A stretch of 64,000 nucleotides of DNA from CBDCXE01 sp965223725 [NCBI: Nitrospinota bacterium] (GCA_965223725.1 CBDCXE010000002.1:186001-250000); one strand, 5' to 3'. Counted from the stretch's first letter, positions 8,020 through 17,596 are shown. Numbers and translations: made by a program. The notes: generated by a model from the letters alone, not told the origin.

Positions 8020-9135
8020 TTACATATTCCTGATAACAGCGTCACCAAACTGTGAGCATTTTATCGACTTCGCGCCCTTTATCTGCCGCGCAAATTCGTG
8101 TGTATAAAACTTCTTTCCAATGGCGGCGCAAAAGCCTTTGTTGATCAGATCCGCCGCCCTGCCCCAGCCGATGTGCCGGAGCATCATCTCACCCGATAAA
8201 ATAGCAGACCCAGGGTTGACTTTATCCAACCCCGCGTATCTCGACGCCGGGTCATGGTTAGCCGCAAATATGGCCGCCTTCCCCCCGATCGAAGCGCCGG
8301 TCGCAAATTCTGTGCAGCTAACCATCGCTGCGAGGGCGTTTGCAACGCAGCCGCCATCCTGGCTCTTTGTGACTATTACATCATACTCTTTCGGGGCTTG
8401 CAGAATATGCTGCAGCAAAGACTCCTCAGAACAATCTTTTACCATGATTTTACTTCTTGCCACCCTGGCCCTTGGATCTCCCTTTACTATTGTTTGCCTG
8501 GGAAACTCCTTTCGGGCAACCTCATAACAACAATCCCTGAAAGCGTTCTCACCATGGGCAATGGTGACTGAACTGCGTTTATTAACAATCGCATATTTAA
8601 TCGCCGAGCGGGCAATCCTTTGAGCTCCTTTTTTTGAACCACTATTTATGTTGGCATCGCTATTATTGCTAATAATGACGACATCAATATTCTTCGGGTT
8701 AGCAAGCGGCGATGGAGCGCCCTTGAACCATCGAACAGGGCGGATGTTCTGATACAAATCAAGCGTTCGGCGTAATATAGATTTTAGTGAACACGCCGCG
8801 CCATCTGCAGTTCTGTCCAACGGGCCGATAATGGCGACTTTAAAATCCAGGATAGCTTTAATCACCGTATCATAGTCAAGTAAATCGCCCTTCCCGGACA
8901 AGCTTGCGCGCTTCTGACCAGCATACAATTCAAACCACATGATTCTTCTTCTACCCTTGTACGCTTCATCGACCGCCGCATCGATCACTCTCTGCGCGGC
9001 AGCCCAAATGTCCGGCCCGGACCCATTGCCCTCGATAAAGGGTATAACCGGATTAACAGGCGCTTTTACCGATTTGTCTTTGTTGATTTTTATCTTTCCG
9101 CCCTGCGGCGGAACGATCTTCTCATACTTCGACAT
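8020..9135 (-). CDS. Isocitrate dehydrogenase homologue lacking catalytic residues
   Basis: 371 residues, clearly homologous along its length to E. coli-type NADP-IDH (416 residues). Matching blocks include NPVIPFIEG, VAIIGPL, LDLYQNIRPVR, YAGLDKVNPGSAILSGEMMLRH and a C-terminal CSQFGDAVIRNM. By alignment from memory with E. coli Icd, the active site is dismantled. FRENSEDIYAG is replaced by ISNNSDANINSG (R153 and Y160 lost). About 35 residues of the clasp region are missing. The stretch with Lys230 is deleted (VHKGNIMKFTEGAF to AHGENAF). The metal-binding Asp pair in NGDYISDALAA reads DGGCVANALAA, and HGTAPKYAG reads HDPASRYAG. The frame is nonetheless uninterrupted. It is either a pseudoenzyme or a recently dead gene; IDH activity is unlikely. 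It sits between acnA and mdh in one orientation. Confidence 0.88.
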   Translation of the reverse strand: MSKYEKIVPPQGGKIKINKDKSVKAPVNPVIPFIEGNGSGPDIWAAAQRVIDAAVDEAYKGRRRIMWFELYAGQKRASLSGKGDLLDYDTVIKAILDFKVAIIGPLDRTADGAACSLKSILRRTLDLYQNIRPVRWFKGAPSPLANPKNIDVVIISNNSDANINSGSKKGAQRIARSAIKYAIVNKRSSVTIAHGENAFRDCCYEVARKEFPRQTIVKGDPRARVARSKIMVKDCSEESLLQHILQAPKEYDVIVTKSQDGGCVANALAAMVSCTEFATGASIGGKAAIFAANHDPASRYAGLDKVNPGSAILSGEMMLRHIGWGRAADLINKGFCAAIGKKFYTHEFARQIKGAKSIKCSQFGDAVIRNM

Positions 9136-9218
9136 ATAAGCGCTCTCTTATCCGGCCATTGTGGCTATCTTCGCCAACCCCACTATAATATAGAGGGCAA
9201 TCCCGCTATAATGCTGAT

Positions 9219-11159
9219 CTAGGAGGCCGCTTGCGACGCTGCGTACCCCAGGGTGCCACCAGCTTGCATAACCATCAGGTCCCGATCTCCCATGGCATGG
9301 GTGACAGGAATCTCGGTTCCTTTGGTCACATTTTTCAGAGTAACCCCACCAGTAATATCGGAAGTATCCAGCTCCAGCTTGTCGCCCTGGTCGATCTTGT
9401 TGTAATCCGACTCATTGGCGAAAGTCAGCGGCAGAATTCCAAAATTGATCAGGTTGGCCATATGTATCCTGGCAAACGATTTCACAATAACAGCCTTCAC
9501 ACCCAGATATTTAGGCGCGATGGCGGCATGCTCGCGGGAAGAGCCTTGACCATAGTTCGATCCACCGATCACAAACCCACCATCACTCTCTTTCGCCCGT
9601 GAAGGAAAGCTGGTGTCAACCGCTTCGAACACAAACTCTGAAATAGCAGGGATGTTCGAACGCAATGGCAATATCCTGGCGCCAGCCGGCATGATATCGT
9701 CAGTGGTGATATTATCGCCTGTTTTTAACAATACTTCACCGGTCAGCTTTTTCGGTAACGGATCGAAGCTTGGCAGCGGCGCTATATTCGGGCCGCGCTT
9801 GATCTCCACCTTGGAAGATTTAGCCGGTGTCAGTGGGGCCACAACCATGTTATCGTTGATGTCGAATTTCTTCGGCATGGCGATCGACTTATAGCCCATT
9901 TTCAGCTTTTTGGCCAGGTCACGTGGGTCGACCATCTCACCTGTAATTGCGCAGGCGGCCGCCACCTCCGGGCTGACAAGGTAAGAGCCAGCATCTTTGG
10001 TGCCTGACCTGCCTTTGAAATTACGGTTGAATGTGCGCACCGTAATACCGGCGGAATTTGGCGCCGCGCCCATACCGATGCATGGGCCACAGGCCGATTC
10101 CAGCATGCGGGCGCCAGCTTCTATCAATGTGGCCAGCGCGCCATTGTCGGAAATCATTTTATATACCTGCTTGCTGCCCGGTGATACCAACAGCGACAAC
10201 CCGGGATTGACCGTTTTGCCCTTAAGCATCTTCGCCACGATCATAAGATCACGATAAGATGAGTTTGTGCATGATCCTATGGCGACCTGGCTAACTTTCA
10301 GGCCTTTTAATTTTCTAACGGTTGTAACGTTGTCTGGCATATGCGGCTGCGCCACCAATGGCCCCAGCTTGTCCAGGTTGATCACCAATTGATCGTCATA
10401 CTCGCAATCTTTATCAGCTTTCAGCTCCATCCAGTCTTTCTCTCGGCCTTGCGCCTTCAGGTATTCCTTGGTCTTCGCGTCGCTGGGGAACACCGAGGTG
10501 GTGGCGCCCAACTCCGCGCCCATGTTGGTGATGGTGGCGCGGTCCGGCACGCTCAATGTTTTCACCGCCGGGCCGGAATATTCGATGACTTTGCCAACAC
10601 CGCCTTTCACCGTCAGGTTGCGCAACACTTCCAGAATGATATCCTTGGCGGACACCCACGGCTGCAGCTTGCCCTCCAGCCGGACGTTATGCACCTTGGG
10701 GCATGTCAGATGAAACGGCTGACCGGCCATGGCCATGGCCACATCCAGCCCACCGGCGCCGATGGAGATCATACCCAGACCGCCCTGGGTTGGTGTGTGG
10801 CTGTCCGACCCCAGCAGTGTGCCGCCCGGAACGCCAAAACGCTCCAGATGCACCTGGTGGCAGATGCCGTTGCCCGGTCGAGAAAAATGGATGCCATATT
10901 TTGCGGCAATCGATTGCAGATATAGATGATCATCCGCGTTTTTAAAATCTGTCTGTAAAGTATTATGATCAACATAAGATACCGACAGATCGGTTTTGAC
11001 CCTGGGTATGCCCAAAGTTTCAAACTCCAGATACGCCATGGTTCCCGTAGCGTCCTGGGTCAAGGTCTGATCTATTCGAATGGCGATCTTTTCACCAGCT
11101 TTCAGCTCGCCTTCCAGTAAATGGTTTTTAAGGATTTTTTGTGTTACGTTAAGTCCCAT
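9219..11159 (-). CDS. acnA: Aconitate hydratase (single-chain, AcnA/IPM-like)
   Basis: Interconverts citrate and isocitrate using a [4Fe-4S] cluster; cytoplasmic, 646 residues, matching the shorter bacterial/mitochondrial-like aconitase class. Cluster cysteines are visible in GSCTNSSYRD and in SACGPCIGMG. GSDSHTPTQGGLGM and the swivel-domain GSNYGQGSSREHAAI (active-site Ser/Arg) are intact. It is the first gene of a leftward block with the IDH-like gene and mdh. The start ATG at 11159 is preceded by an intergenic stretch of about 180 bases to the M23 gene. Confidence 0.96.
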   Translation of the reverse strand: MGLNVTQKILKNHLLEGELKAGEKIAIRIDQTLTQDATGTMAYLEFETLGIPRVKTDLSVSYVDHNTLQTDFKNADDHLYLQSIAAKYGIHFSRPGNGICHQVHLERFGVPGGTLLGSDSHTPTQGGLGMISIGAGGLDVAMAMAGQPFHLTCPKVHNVRLEGKLQPWVSAKDIILEVLRNLTVKGGVGKVIEYSGPAVKTLSVPDRATITNMGAELGATTSVFPSDAKTKEYLKAQGREKDWMELKADKDCEYDDQLVINLDKLGPLVAQPHMPDNVTTVRKLKGLKVSQVAIGSCTNSSYRDLMIVAKMLKGKTVNPGLSLLVSPGSKQVYKMISDNGALATLIEAGARMLESACGPCIGMGAAPNSAGITVRTFNRNFKGRSGTKDAGSYLVSPEVAAACAITGEMVDPRDLAKKLKMGYKSIAMPKKFDINDNMVVAPLTPAKSSKVEIKRGPNIAPLPSFDPLPKKLTGEVLLKTGDNITTDDIMPAGARILPLRSNIPAISEFVFEAVDTSFPSRAKESDGGFVIGGSNYGQGSSREHAAIAPKYLGVKAVIVKSFARIHMANLINFGILPLTFANESDYNKIDQGDKLELDTSDITGGVTLKNVTKGTEIPVTHAMGDRDLMVMQAGGTLGYAASQAAS

Positions 11160-11337
11160 GGTTGCCCTCGTATTATTGCCTTATCAGTAATAGAATATTG
11201 TCCACCCGTATTGCCTTGCCCAAGGCGCTACTATATAAGTCGGCGCCTTTAGCAAAACATATTTGCTAAAGTTTTAGCGCGTCATCAGGGTATCTTTTTT
11301 CATATACCGATTCAAGCAAAAACGGACCTTTTATTGC

Positions 11338-12087
11338 CTAACGTTTTCGGCCCAGATATTTTACCGGATCGACCGGTTTGCGGTTTATACGCAGCTCGAA
11401 ATGGACATGATATCCAGTGGCCCGGCCGGTTCTCCCTACTGTGGCTATCTTGGCGCCCTGTTTTACATACTCTCTGTCTGTCACCAGGTTTCTATTATTA
11501 TGTGCGTAAACCGTAATTGTCTGCGAATCATGCTTGATTATAACCATGTTGCCATAGCCAGACGGGCCGACGCCGGAAAATATCACCACACCCGACTGTG
11601 CGGCGTAAATTGGTGTGCCCTTTGGCGCCCGCAAATCCACCCCATCATGTTTGCCGTTGGACCGGACACCAAATCGCGATGATATATCTATCTTTTTCAA
11701 TGGCCACATTAGTTTTTTGACTGATGCCGATACTGGTTTTGACACTGTTTTTTTCTTTTTATTCGGCCTGGTATATTTCCCTCGGGCTGATTTTGGAGGA
11801 AGATATATCCTGGTCCCAACCTTTATGTCTGAACTGTTCCGCAGTTTGTTGGCCCTTTCCAGGTCGGATACCGGGATGCCATACTTTCTGGCTATGCGAT
11901 ATAGCGTGTCCCCCTTCCGGACAACATGGTACCTTTTGCCGCTGTTGGCACTCGTATATACTGGCGAGGACGAGCCTCTTTTATATACCGGTTTTCGGAT
12001 AGCCTCCCGCGATGCGCATGCAGAAAGCAGGAAGAAAGCGGTGATAGCCGTCAGCGCGAATAATATTACTCTATTGCAGTTTTTCAA
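11338..12087 (-). CDS. LysM-M23 peptidoglycan endopeptidase lipoprotein (NlpD/EnvC-like)
   Basis: Envelope lipoprotein of 249 residues. The signal peptide ends in lipobox LSAC (Cys24). One LysM repeat (about 52-98, YHVVRKGDTLYRIARKYGI) binds peptidoglycan. The M23 domain at about 125-245 keeps the Zn and catalytic set: HDGVD, YAHN and HVHFE. Unlike E. coli NlpD it therefore looks catalytically competent. The likely role is cell-wall cleavage in division or remodelling. Its 5' end overlaps the 3' end of the upstream TIGR00725-type gene by 17 bases, which argues for coupled expression. Confidence 0.9.
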   Translation of the reverse strand: MKNCNRVILFALTAITAFFLLSACASREAIRKPVYKRGSSSPVYTSANSGKRYHVVRKGDTLYRIARKYGIPVSDLERANKLRNSSDIKVGTRIYLPPKSARGKYTRPNKKKKTVSKPVSASVKKLMWPLKKIDISSRFGVRSNGKHDGVDLRAPKGTPIYAAQSGVVIFSGVGPSGYGNMVIIKHDSQTITVYAHNNRNLVTDREYVKQGAKIATVGRTGRATGYHVHFELRINRKPVDPVKYLGRKR

Positions 12088-12532
12088 ATATCGCCCCGAC
12101 CGCCTCTTCTGCTGTGGTGGCAGAAAGCGTCCCGCTCATCCCGCTGTATTTTCCAAGGCAAGCTACAGGTTTGCCCAGCTTAAGCGCTATGGAAATTTCG
12201 GACAATGTCCCATATTCTCCCTCCACGGCGATCAGCGCCATGGCTGTGTGGGCGATTATAATATTGCGCGCATGCCCCATATCGGTAACGATCGGAACCT
12301 TGATGAAAGGATTGCAATCTTCCCTCCGTCCGCCTGGCAATATGCCTATCGTCAGCCCGCCATTATTAAATGCGCCCTTTGCGGCATGCTCCATCACACC
12401 TCCTAATCCACCGCACACCATGGCCGCGCCACGTCGAGCGATTAACTCCCCCACTTTTTCCGCCAGTTCCCCCGTTTTGCTATCACACAACCCGGCGCCT
12501 ACTACCCCGATCATAATAAGCTGGCTGCTCAT
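12071..12532 (-). CDS. TIGR00725/LOG-like Rossmann protein
   Basis: 153-residue single-domain protein of the LOG/DprA-like Rossmann superfamily. It shows GVVGAGLCD at the N-terminus, the nucleotide-binding GGLGGVMEHAAKGA, GILPGGRRED and EGEYGTLSEISIAL. The canonical PGGxGTxxE of cytokinin-activating phosphoribohydrolases reads GEYGTLSE, as in the TIGR00725 subgroup, whose function is not established. It precedes and overlaps the M23 lipoprotein gene and follows the two-helix ferritin-like gene by 14 bases. Confidence 0.85.
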   Translation of the reverse strand: MSSQLIMIGVVGAGLCDSKTGELAEKVGELIARRGAAMVCGGLGGVMEHAAKGAFNNGGLTIGILPGGRREDCNPFIKVPIVTDMGHARNIIIAHTAMALIAVEGEYGTLSEISIALKLGKPVACLGKYSGMSGTLSATTAEEAVGAIFEKLQ

Positions 12533-12546
12533 AACCAGATAACTGA

Positions 12547-12795
12547 CTAGTCCGCTATATCATCGTTGATCAGTTTCAACCCTAGCCGCTTTTTGATATC
12601 GTAATATCTCTCTTTCAATATTTTTTCATGGATAGCTTCATCAGCGGCAAGCTGCTCGAACATGCGGATGACATCCTGCTCTTCGGCCAATTGCGCTCCT
12701 CTTTTATACCGATTAGTCGAAGCGATCTCCTCTTTAATCGCTTCTTCGAGGATTTCCAGCAATTCATGTTCTATCAATTTTTTCTTATCTGTCAT
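12547..12795 (-). CDS. Two-helix ferritin-like (half-rubrerythrin) protein
   Basis: 82 residues, almost wholly helical. The first helix carries EEAIKEEIASTNRY and the second EQLAADEAIHEKIL. This is the E-x(6)-Y ... E-x-x-H pattern of one half of a rubrerythrin/ferritin-like four-helix bundle. Normal family members have two such halves in one chain; here only one is present, so a di-iron site would require a dimer, as in encapsulated ferritins. No encapsulin gene is nearby. It lies between dgt and the TIGR00725 gene on the same strand. Function is inferred from pattern only. Confidence 0.7.
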   Translation of the reverse strand: MTDKKKLIEHELLEILEEAIKEEIASTNRYKRGAQLAEEQDVIRMFEQLAADEAIHEKILKERYYDIKKRLGLKLINDDIAD

Positions 12796-12852
12796 GCTTC
12801 ATAGCTTTTATTACTAAAATCGTGAATAATTTTTGTTATCATTTAACTGCGC

Positions 12853-14001
12853 TTATACCCGGTACATAGGGTCGAAAAGCTTTTTATACTCTTCCATGGC
12901 GAACCGGTCTGTCATGCCGGCAATATAGTCACACACCAAACGGCGTTTGCCCACATTATCTATCTGCTTATAAACGTTTTGCGGCATCAGCTCTGGTCTG
13001 CGTTCATAAGCGTTGAACAGCCTTTCCACCACGGCCAGCGCCTTCTCCTCCATCCTTATGATACGGCGATGATTATATACGTTTTCCCGCAGGAATGCGC
13101 TCAGCTCCTTTCTTTCCCGTTTCAGGTCGGCGGAGAGGTCAACCACCTTTTCCCGCAGCGCTCGCACCTGGTCGGCGGTCTGGATCGAAAATCGCCGCAG
13201 GTTGTTTTCCGTCTGGCGAATTGTATCCCCCACCTGCGCGTCTATGATCCTGCGCATTACCTGATAGCGGGACAAGGAATGGGCGGAGCCTTCCGTTCTT
13301 TTCGTGAACGAAGCCGCCTTTTTCCACAGCGCCACATCGTCGATGCTGCTCTCATCGATCAGCCCGGACGCCAGTCCATCGTCCAGATCATGGGTGGAGT
13401 ACGCAATGGAATCGGCCAAATCGGAGACCTGCGCCTCCAGCGAAGCGTTCGGGTCTGCTTTAAACTCTTTCAACGAAGGGTGGTCATGGTTTTTCGCATG
13501 TTTTGCAATCGCTTCTCTGGTCTCCCAGGAAAGGTTCAGTCCACGAAACTCCAGGTAGTGATGCTCTATTTTATCGACAATTTTCAGCGCGTGCAGATTA
13601 TGCTCGAAGCCTCCGTCATCCTGCATAATCTCGTTGAGCGCCCGCTCGCCGGCATGGCCGAATGGCGGGTGGCCGATATCGTGGCATAACGCGGAGGCCT
13701 CGCAAAGGTCTTCGTTCAGAGAGAGGGCCCGAGCTATGGCCCGACTGATCTGCGCCACTTCCAATGTATGGGTCAGCCTTGTTCTGTAGTAGTCGCCTTC
13801 GTTATATACAAAAACCTGGGTTTTATACTCCAGGCGACGGAACGCGGCGCAATGGATGATCCGGTCACGATCCCGCATATATGCGGTTCTGTATGGATGT
13901 TCCTCCTCAGAGAATACACGCCCCCTGGAAGAACTGCACCTAGACGCATATGTCGCAAGGTTGTTATCTTCCGACTGTTCGAGATCGCTCCGGTTTATCA
14001 T
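12853..14001 (-). CDS. dgt: dGTP triphosphohydrolase-like HD-domain protein
   Basis: Nucleotide-pool phosphohydrolase, 382 residues, of the shorter dGTPase-like class. The HD metal site is complete: TRLTHTLEVAQ (His), CHDIGHPPFGHAGE (His-Asp) and later SDLADSIAYSTHDLDDG (Asp). The N-terminal motif HPYRTAYMRDRDRI and AAFRRLEYKTQVF are typical of bacterial dGTPase-like proteins. It probably clears dGTP or other dNTPs; the exact substrate range is not readable. It follows the ferredoxin gene by 16 bases. Confidence 0.92.
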   Translation of the reverse strand: MINRSDLEQSEDNNLATYASRCSSSRGRVFSEEEHPYRTAYMRDRDRIIHCAAFRRLEYKTQVFVYNEGDYYRTRLTHTLEVAQISRAIARALSLNEDLCEASALCHDIGHPPFGHAGERALNEIMQDDGGFEHNLHALKIVDKIEHHYLEFRGLNLSWETREAIAKHAKNHDHPSLKEFKADPNASLEAQVSDLADSIAYSTHDLDDGLASGLIDESSIDDVALWKKAASFTKRTEGSAHSLSRYQVMRRIIDAQVGDTIRQTENNLRRFSIQTADQVRALREKVVDLSADLKRERKELSAFLRENVYNHRRIIRMEEKALAVVERLFNAYERRPELMPQNVYKQIDNVGKRRLVCDYIAGMTDRFAMEEYKKLFDPMYRV

Positions 14002-14017
14002 GGGGCCTTATTGCGGC

Positions 14018-14350
14018 TTAACCAAAAAATTCTATTGGCAGCATCAGCCTTTCGACAGGTGTGTTATTTTCAAAATGGCTATTGAATATTTCTTCCACAT
14101 CATCTGGCTGGACACCTTTATACCATGTAGCATCCGGGTAGACTATAACAATTGGGCCCAATTGACACGGACCGATGCATGAACGTATGCCGGAGACCAT
14201 CACCTTGTCATAGGCCTGTTTCTCGTTGAGTATATCGGCAAACTTTTGCCAGACTTCTACCGATCCTTTTTCCTCGGCGCAAGATCCTCTGGGATGGCCC
14301 TCCGGGCGTTGGTTAGTACAGATGAACACATGATATTGTGGTTTTGGCAT
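14018..14350 (-). CDS. Thioredoxin-like [2Fe-2S] ferredoxin
   Basis: 110-residue (2Fe-2S) ferredoxin of the thioredoxin-fold type. It begins HVFICTNQRPEGHPRGSC and continues with SGIRSCIGPCQLGP, giving the four expected cysteines in two pairs (C-x(11)-C and C-x(3)-C). GPIVIVYPDATWYKGV is the usual C-terminal strand. It is an electron carrier with unknown partner. It is adjacent to dgt and downstream of yihY on the same strand. Confidence 0.88.
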   Translation of the reverse strand: MPKPQYHVFICTNQRPEGHPRGSCAEEKGSVEVWQKFADILNEKQAYDKVMVSGIRSCIGPCQLGPIVIVYPDATWYKGVQPDDVEEIFNSHFENNTPVERLMLPIEFFG

Positions 14351-14571
14351 TCTAATTCTCCAAATTTATCAAATCTTTAAACTAAATGTAATATTACCTC
14401 TATCTAAATATTGGTCAGGTTCCAGCCGCCTGGAAAAGCAACCAAAGCTTTCCAATATCAAGCAAGTATATTATGAAACAGTAAGAATTTGAACAGTTTA
14501 ATTGAATAGAATTACTTTTGCCAAATATGGAGAAATGACCAGTCCATCTGATCCTGATGTAAGGATATTGG

Positions 14572-15945
14572 CTATGCTGTTTCCGCGTCTTCGGTTATCA
14601 GTTCGACTTTCGGCAGGTTATCTCCATCCTTACGCAACTGGTTGGTCAGCTCCAGCAGGTTCAGGTTGCTCGTTCCACTTTCGATTGAATCTTTTATCGA
14701 TTCAAACAGCTTGTACATCGCTTTTTGATCCTCATCCACAGGCTCTGGAGAGACGCTGTAGACTTCACCATTCAACCTTGACAGCAAATCACCCACTTGA
14801 ATATTTCTGGGCGGCCTGCTTAATAGGAACTTGTCTGTGGTTCCGTTAACAAACTCTATAAAACCAAGGTCATGCAGCTTTCCAAGGATGTCGCTGTATA
14901 ACTCGCTGGTGATCTCATGCCTCTCCTGGGCAACCCTTGGGTTTAACGGTCCTTTATCGTGGATATAGGCGTATGTTGCGTCCACCAAAACCCGAAGCGT
15001 ATAGTAGTTTATATATTTTGCCCGGTCGAACCCTTCATTTTTCTCCGAATGGATCTCTTTCGGGTATTGGATAGAGTAGGCGACCACAGAACCGAGCAGA
15101 ACTATTATCCATGTCACATATAGCCAGAAAAGGAATATCGGTATCGTCGCCAATGCACCGTAAATGACCGTGTATGAACCCCAATTTAGGATATAGTAAT
15201 TGAAAATCAGCTTGGCGACTTCGAACAAAACAGCAGCGACCAACGCCCCGATAAATGCAGGGCGAAAATGGACGGTGGTATTCGGAATCAGTTTGTAAAC
15301 AGCGAAGAACACTATAAACGTCAACAGATACGGGATAGCTTTCAAGGTAAACCCAAGCAAATATGAATACTCCTGCCATGCCGCGCCAGCTTCCAGCCCT
15401 TGCACCTTGGCAGTCAGGATAATCGATGCTGCGATCAAGATCGGCGCCATCGTAAGCGTAAACCAGTAATAGACTACTTGACTGACCACCGGCCGAAACT
15501 TGCTGACCCTCCAGATCATATTAAATGACGCTTCAATAGTGCTCATCACCCATATACTAAAAAGGACTAGCGCAATAACGCCGAAAATGGATACAGAGGC
15601 CGCTTTGTCTGCGAATGTATCTATATTCTGTTCTATTACCCGGGCAATATCTTCATTCGGTAAAAGACGATTGAATACAAAATTCAGGACCGTGGTTTTT
15701 GAAAAATCGAATGATGAAAGTATTGATAACGATATTGCGGCCAGCGGAGCCAAAGCCAGCAGTGTGGTGTATGCCAGGGACGCGGCGAATGTTATGCAGT
15801 TGTCTTGGATGAATTTATCCGCGATCTCAAAGAGAAGTTTCAGCTTCCAGGCGAACCATTTGATCACCGCTGATTTTTCGCCCAGGTCGGTATGTAGCAG
15901 ATCTATGATTTTGTCGTAAAGGCTTCGGTTTACATCTTCTGGCAT
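14572..15945 (-). CDS. YihY/BrkB-family inner-membrane protein
   Basis: 457 residues. The N-terminal about 300 residues form the YihY/virulence factor BrkB family domain with about six transmembrane helices (DNCITFAASLAYTTLLALAP, then hydrophobic blocks around 100-130, 150-180, 195-225, 235-265 and 265-290). The C-terminal about 150 residues are soluble and look like a winged-helix region (AQERHEITSELYSDILGKL). Despite the old label 'ribonuclease BN' this family is a membrane protein of uncertain function, perhaps a transporter. It is transcribed away from tRNA-Cys, 19 bases downstream of it on the same strand. Confidence 0.88.
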   Translation of the reverse strand: MPEDVNRSLYDKIIDLLHTDLGEKSAVIKWFAWKLKLLFEIADKFIQDNCITFAASLAYTTLLALAPLAAISLSILSSFDFSKTTVLNFVFNRLLPNEDIARVIEQNIDTFADKAASVSIFGVIALVLFSIWVMSTIEASFNMIWRVSKFRPVVSQVVYYWFTLTMAPILIAASIILTAKVQGLEAGAAWQEYSYLLGFTLKAIPYLLTFIVFFAVYKLIPNTTVHFRPAFIGALVAAVLFEVAKLIFNYYILNWGSYTVIYGALATIPIFLFWLYVTWIIVLLGSVVAYSIQYPKEIHSEKNEGFDRAKYINYYTLRVLVDATYAYIHDKGPLNPRVAQERHEITSELYSDILGKLHDLGFIEFVNGTTDKFLLSRPPRNIQVGDLLSRLNGEVYSVSPEPVDEDQKAMYKLFESIKDSIESGTSNLNLLELTNQLRKDGDNLPKVELITEDAETA

Positions 15946-15964
15946 AGAAAACCCTAACTGTATA

Positions 15965-16039
<75 letters not shown>

Positions 16040-16323
16040 GATAATTCAATTTATATTAACTTCCAACTATCCAGAATATTATATGGCATAATACTCATGA
16101 AACAAACCAACAAATAAGCGTGAATAAAGTTAGTTAATATTGACTTGCCACCACTATAACCAAACTATTTACAAAGAGCAAGGTAGTATAATATTTTATG
16201 CTTTGCCAGCTTTGGTGATGGTTCCACCAGACAAAACCGTTTTTTCCAAAATCAAATACGTTACAACAAGCAAGCTGATGATAATATATAAATGTAGGGT
16301 AAATAACTTAAAGTGAGATATTA

Positions 16324-17577
16324 ATGATCGAAAAACAGATTGAACAGATTGCAATAAACGCCCGCACCGCCTCGCGAGTTACCGCCACATTATCGAGTTC
16401 TGTTAAAAATGAAGCGTTGAGCAATATGGCTGACGCTTTGGTCAATGGACAAGGCGCTATTCAGGAGGCCAATGCGCTCGACCTTGCGGCGGGGGAGAAA
16501 AGCAACCTGACATCGGCGATGCTTGACCGGCTGAAACTTGACGACAAACGAATAGCCGATATGGCCAATGGCCTGCGGGAGATCGCCGCACTGCCCGACC
16601 CTGTAGGTGAAGTTGTGAGCATGAAAAAACGACCGAACGGCATGTCTGTAGGTCGGATGCGGGCTCCGCTGGGTGTTGTGGGAATTATATATGAGTCACG
16701 ACCCAACGTCACTGCCGACACTGCTGCGCTCTGCCTAAAATCTGGTAATGCTGTGGTCTTGCGTGGTGGATCGGAGGCTATACACTCCAACAAGGCAATC
16801 GCAGATATTTTGTCGCAAGGGGCGCAAGCCTCTGGTGTTCCCGCCGACGCTATCCAGTTAGTACCCATGACGGATCGCTCTGCGGTGAGAGAGCTGTTAA
16901 AAATGGACAAGTATATAGATATCATTATCCCCAGGGGTGGCTATGAGCTGATCCGGTTTGTCACTGAAAACTCGCTTATACCGGTGATCAAGCATGACAA
17001 AGGCGTCTGTCACGTTTATATTGATAAAGACGCCGACCTGCCCATGGCGATTGATATATCGTTCAACTCCAAGGTTCAAAGGCCGGGGGTATGTAACGCA
17101 ATGGAGACCCTGCTGGTACATAAAGATATCGCCGATCAGTTCCTGCCGAAAATGGCGGCGCGTTTCCATGAAGCCGGAGTCGAGATCCGTGGTTGTGAAA
17201 AAACCGCCGCGCTGGTCGCGGACGCTAAACCTGCGGTGGAAGCGGACTGGGATGAAGAATATCTGGAGCTGATTATCGCCATCAAGGTTGTGGATTCCAT
17301 AGAAAACGCTATGGATCATATAGCGGCCCACGGCTCCGGCCATACAGAGACTATTGTTACAAAGGATTATGACGCGTCACAAACGTTTCTAAACAGTGTC
17401 GATTCATCGGCTGTGATGATAAACGCGTCCACCCGTTTTAATGATGGCGGCCAGTTTGGTCTGGGCGCGGAGATTGGCATTTCAACACAAAAGCTGCACG
17501 CCCGTGGGCCCATGGGCCTGGAGGAGCTGACATCGCTGAAATTCATAGTGTATGGCAATGGCCATGTCCGTGAATAG
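16324..17577 (+). CDS. proA: Gamma-glutamyl phosphate reductase
   Basis: Second step of proline synthesis, reducing gamma-glutamyl phosphate with NADPH to glutamate semialdehyde; 417 residues, normal length. It has the aldehyde-dehydrogenase fold with MRAPLGVVGIIYESRPNVT, SGNAVVLRGGSEA, the catalytic Cys in QRPGVCNAMETLLVH, and NASTRFNDGGQFGLGAEIGISTQ split over the C-terminal domain. It heads the run proA-nadD-rsfS, an arrangement common in proteobacteria and several related phyla. The 284 bases upstream, after tRNA-Cys, hold no gene that I can see. Confidence 0.97.
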   Translation: MIEKQIEQIAINARTASRVTATLSSSVKNEALSNMADALVNGQGAIQEANALDLAAGEKSNLTSAMLDRLKLDDKRIADMANGLREIAALPDPVGEVVSMKKRPNGMSVGRMRAPLGVVGIIYESRPNVTADTAALCLKSGNAVVLRGGSEAIHSNKAIADILSQGAQASGVPADAIQLVPMTDRSAVRELLKMDKYIDIIIPRGGYELIRFVTENSLIPVIKHDKGVCHVYIDKDADLPMAIDISFNSKVQRPGVCNAMETLLVHKDIADQFLPKMAARFHEAGVEIRGCEKTAALVADAKPAVEADWDEEYLELIIAIKVVDSIENAMDHIAAHGSGHTETIVTKDYDASQTFLNSVDSSAVMINASTRFNDGGQFGLGAEIGISTQKLHARGPMGLEELTSLKFIVYGNGHVRE

Positions 17578-17596
17578 AACAGAAACAGGATAGTAT

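Noticed and set aside
16040-16323. A TATAAT-like box and preceding TTTACA upstream of proA as a promoter.
   Set aside because: The spacing between the two hexamers is only 13 bases, too short for a sigma-70 promoter.
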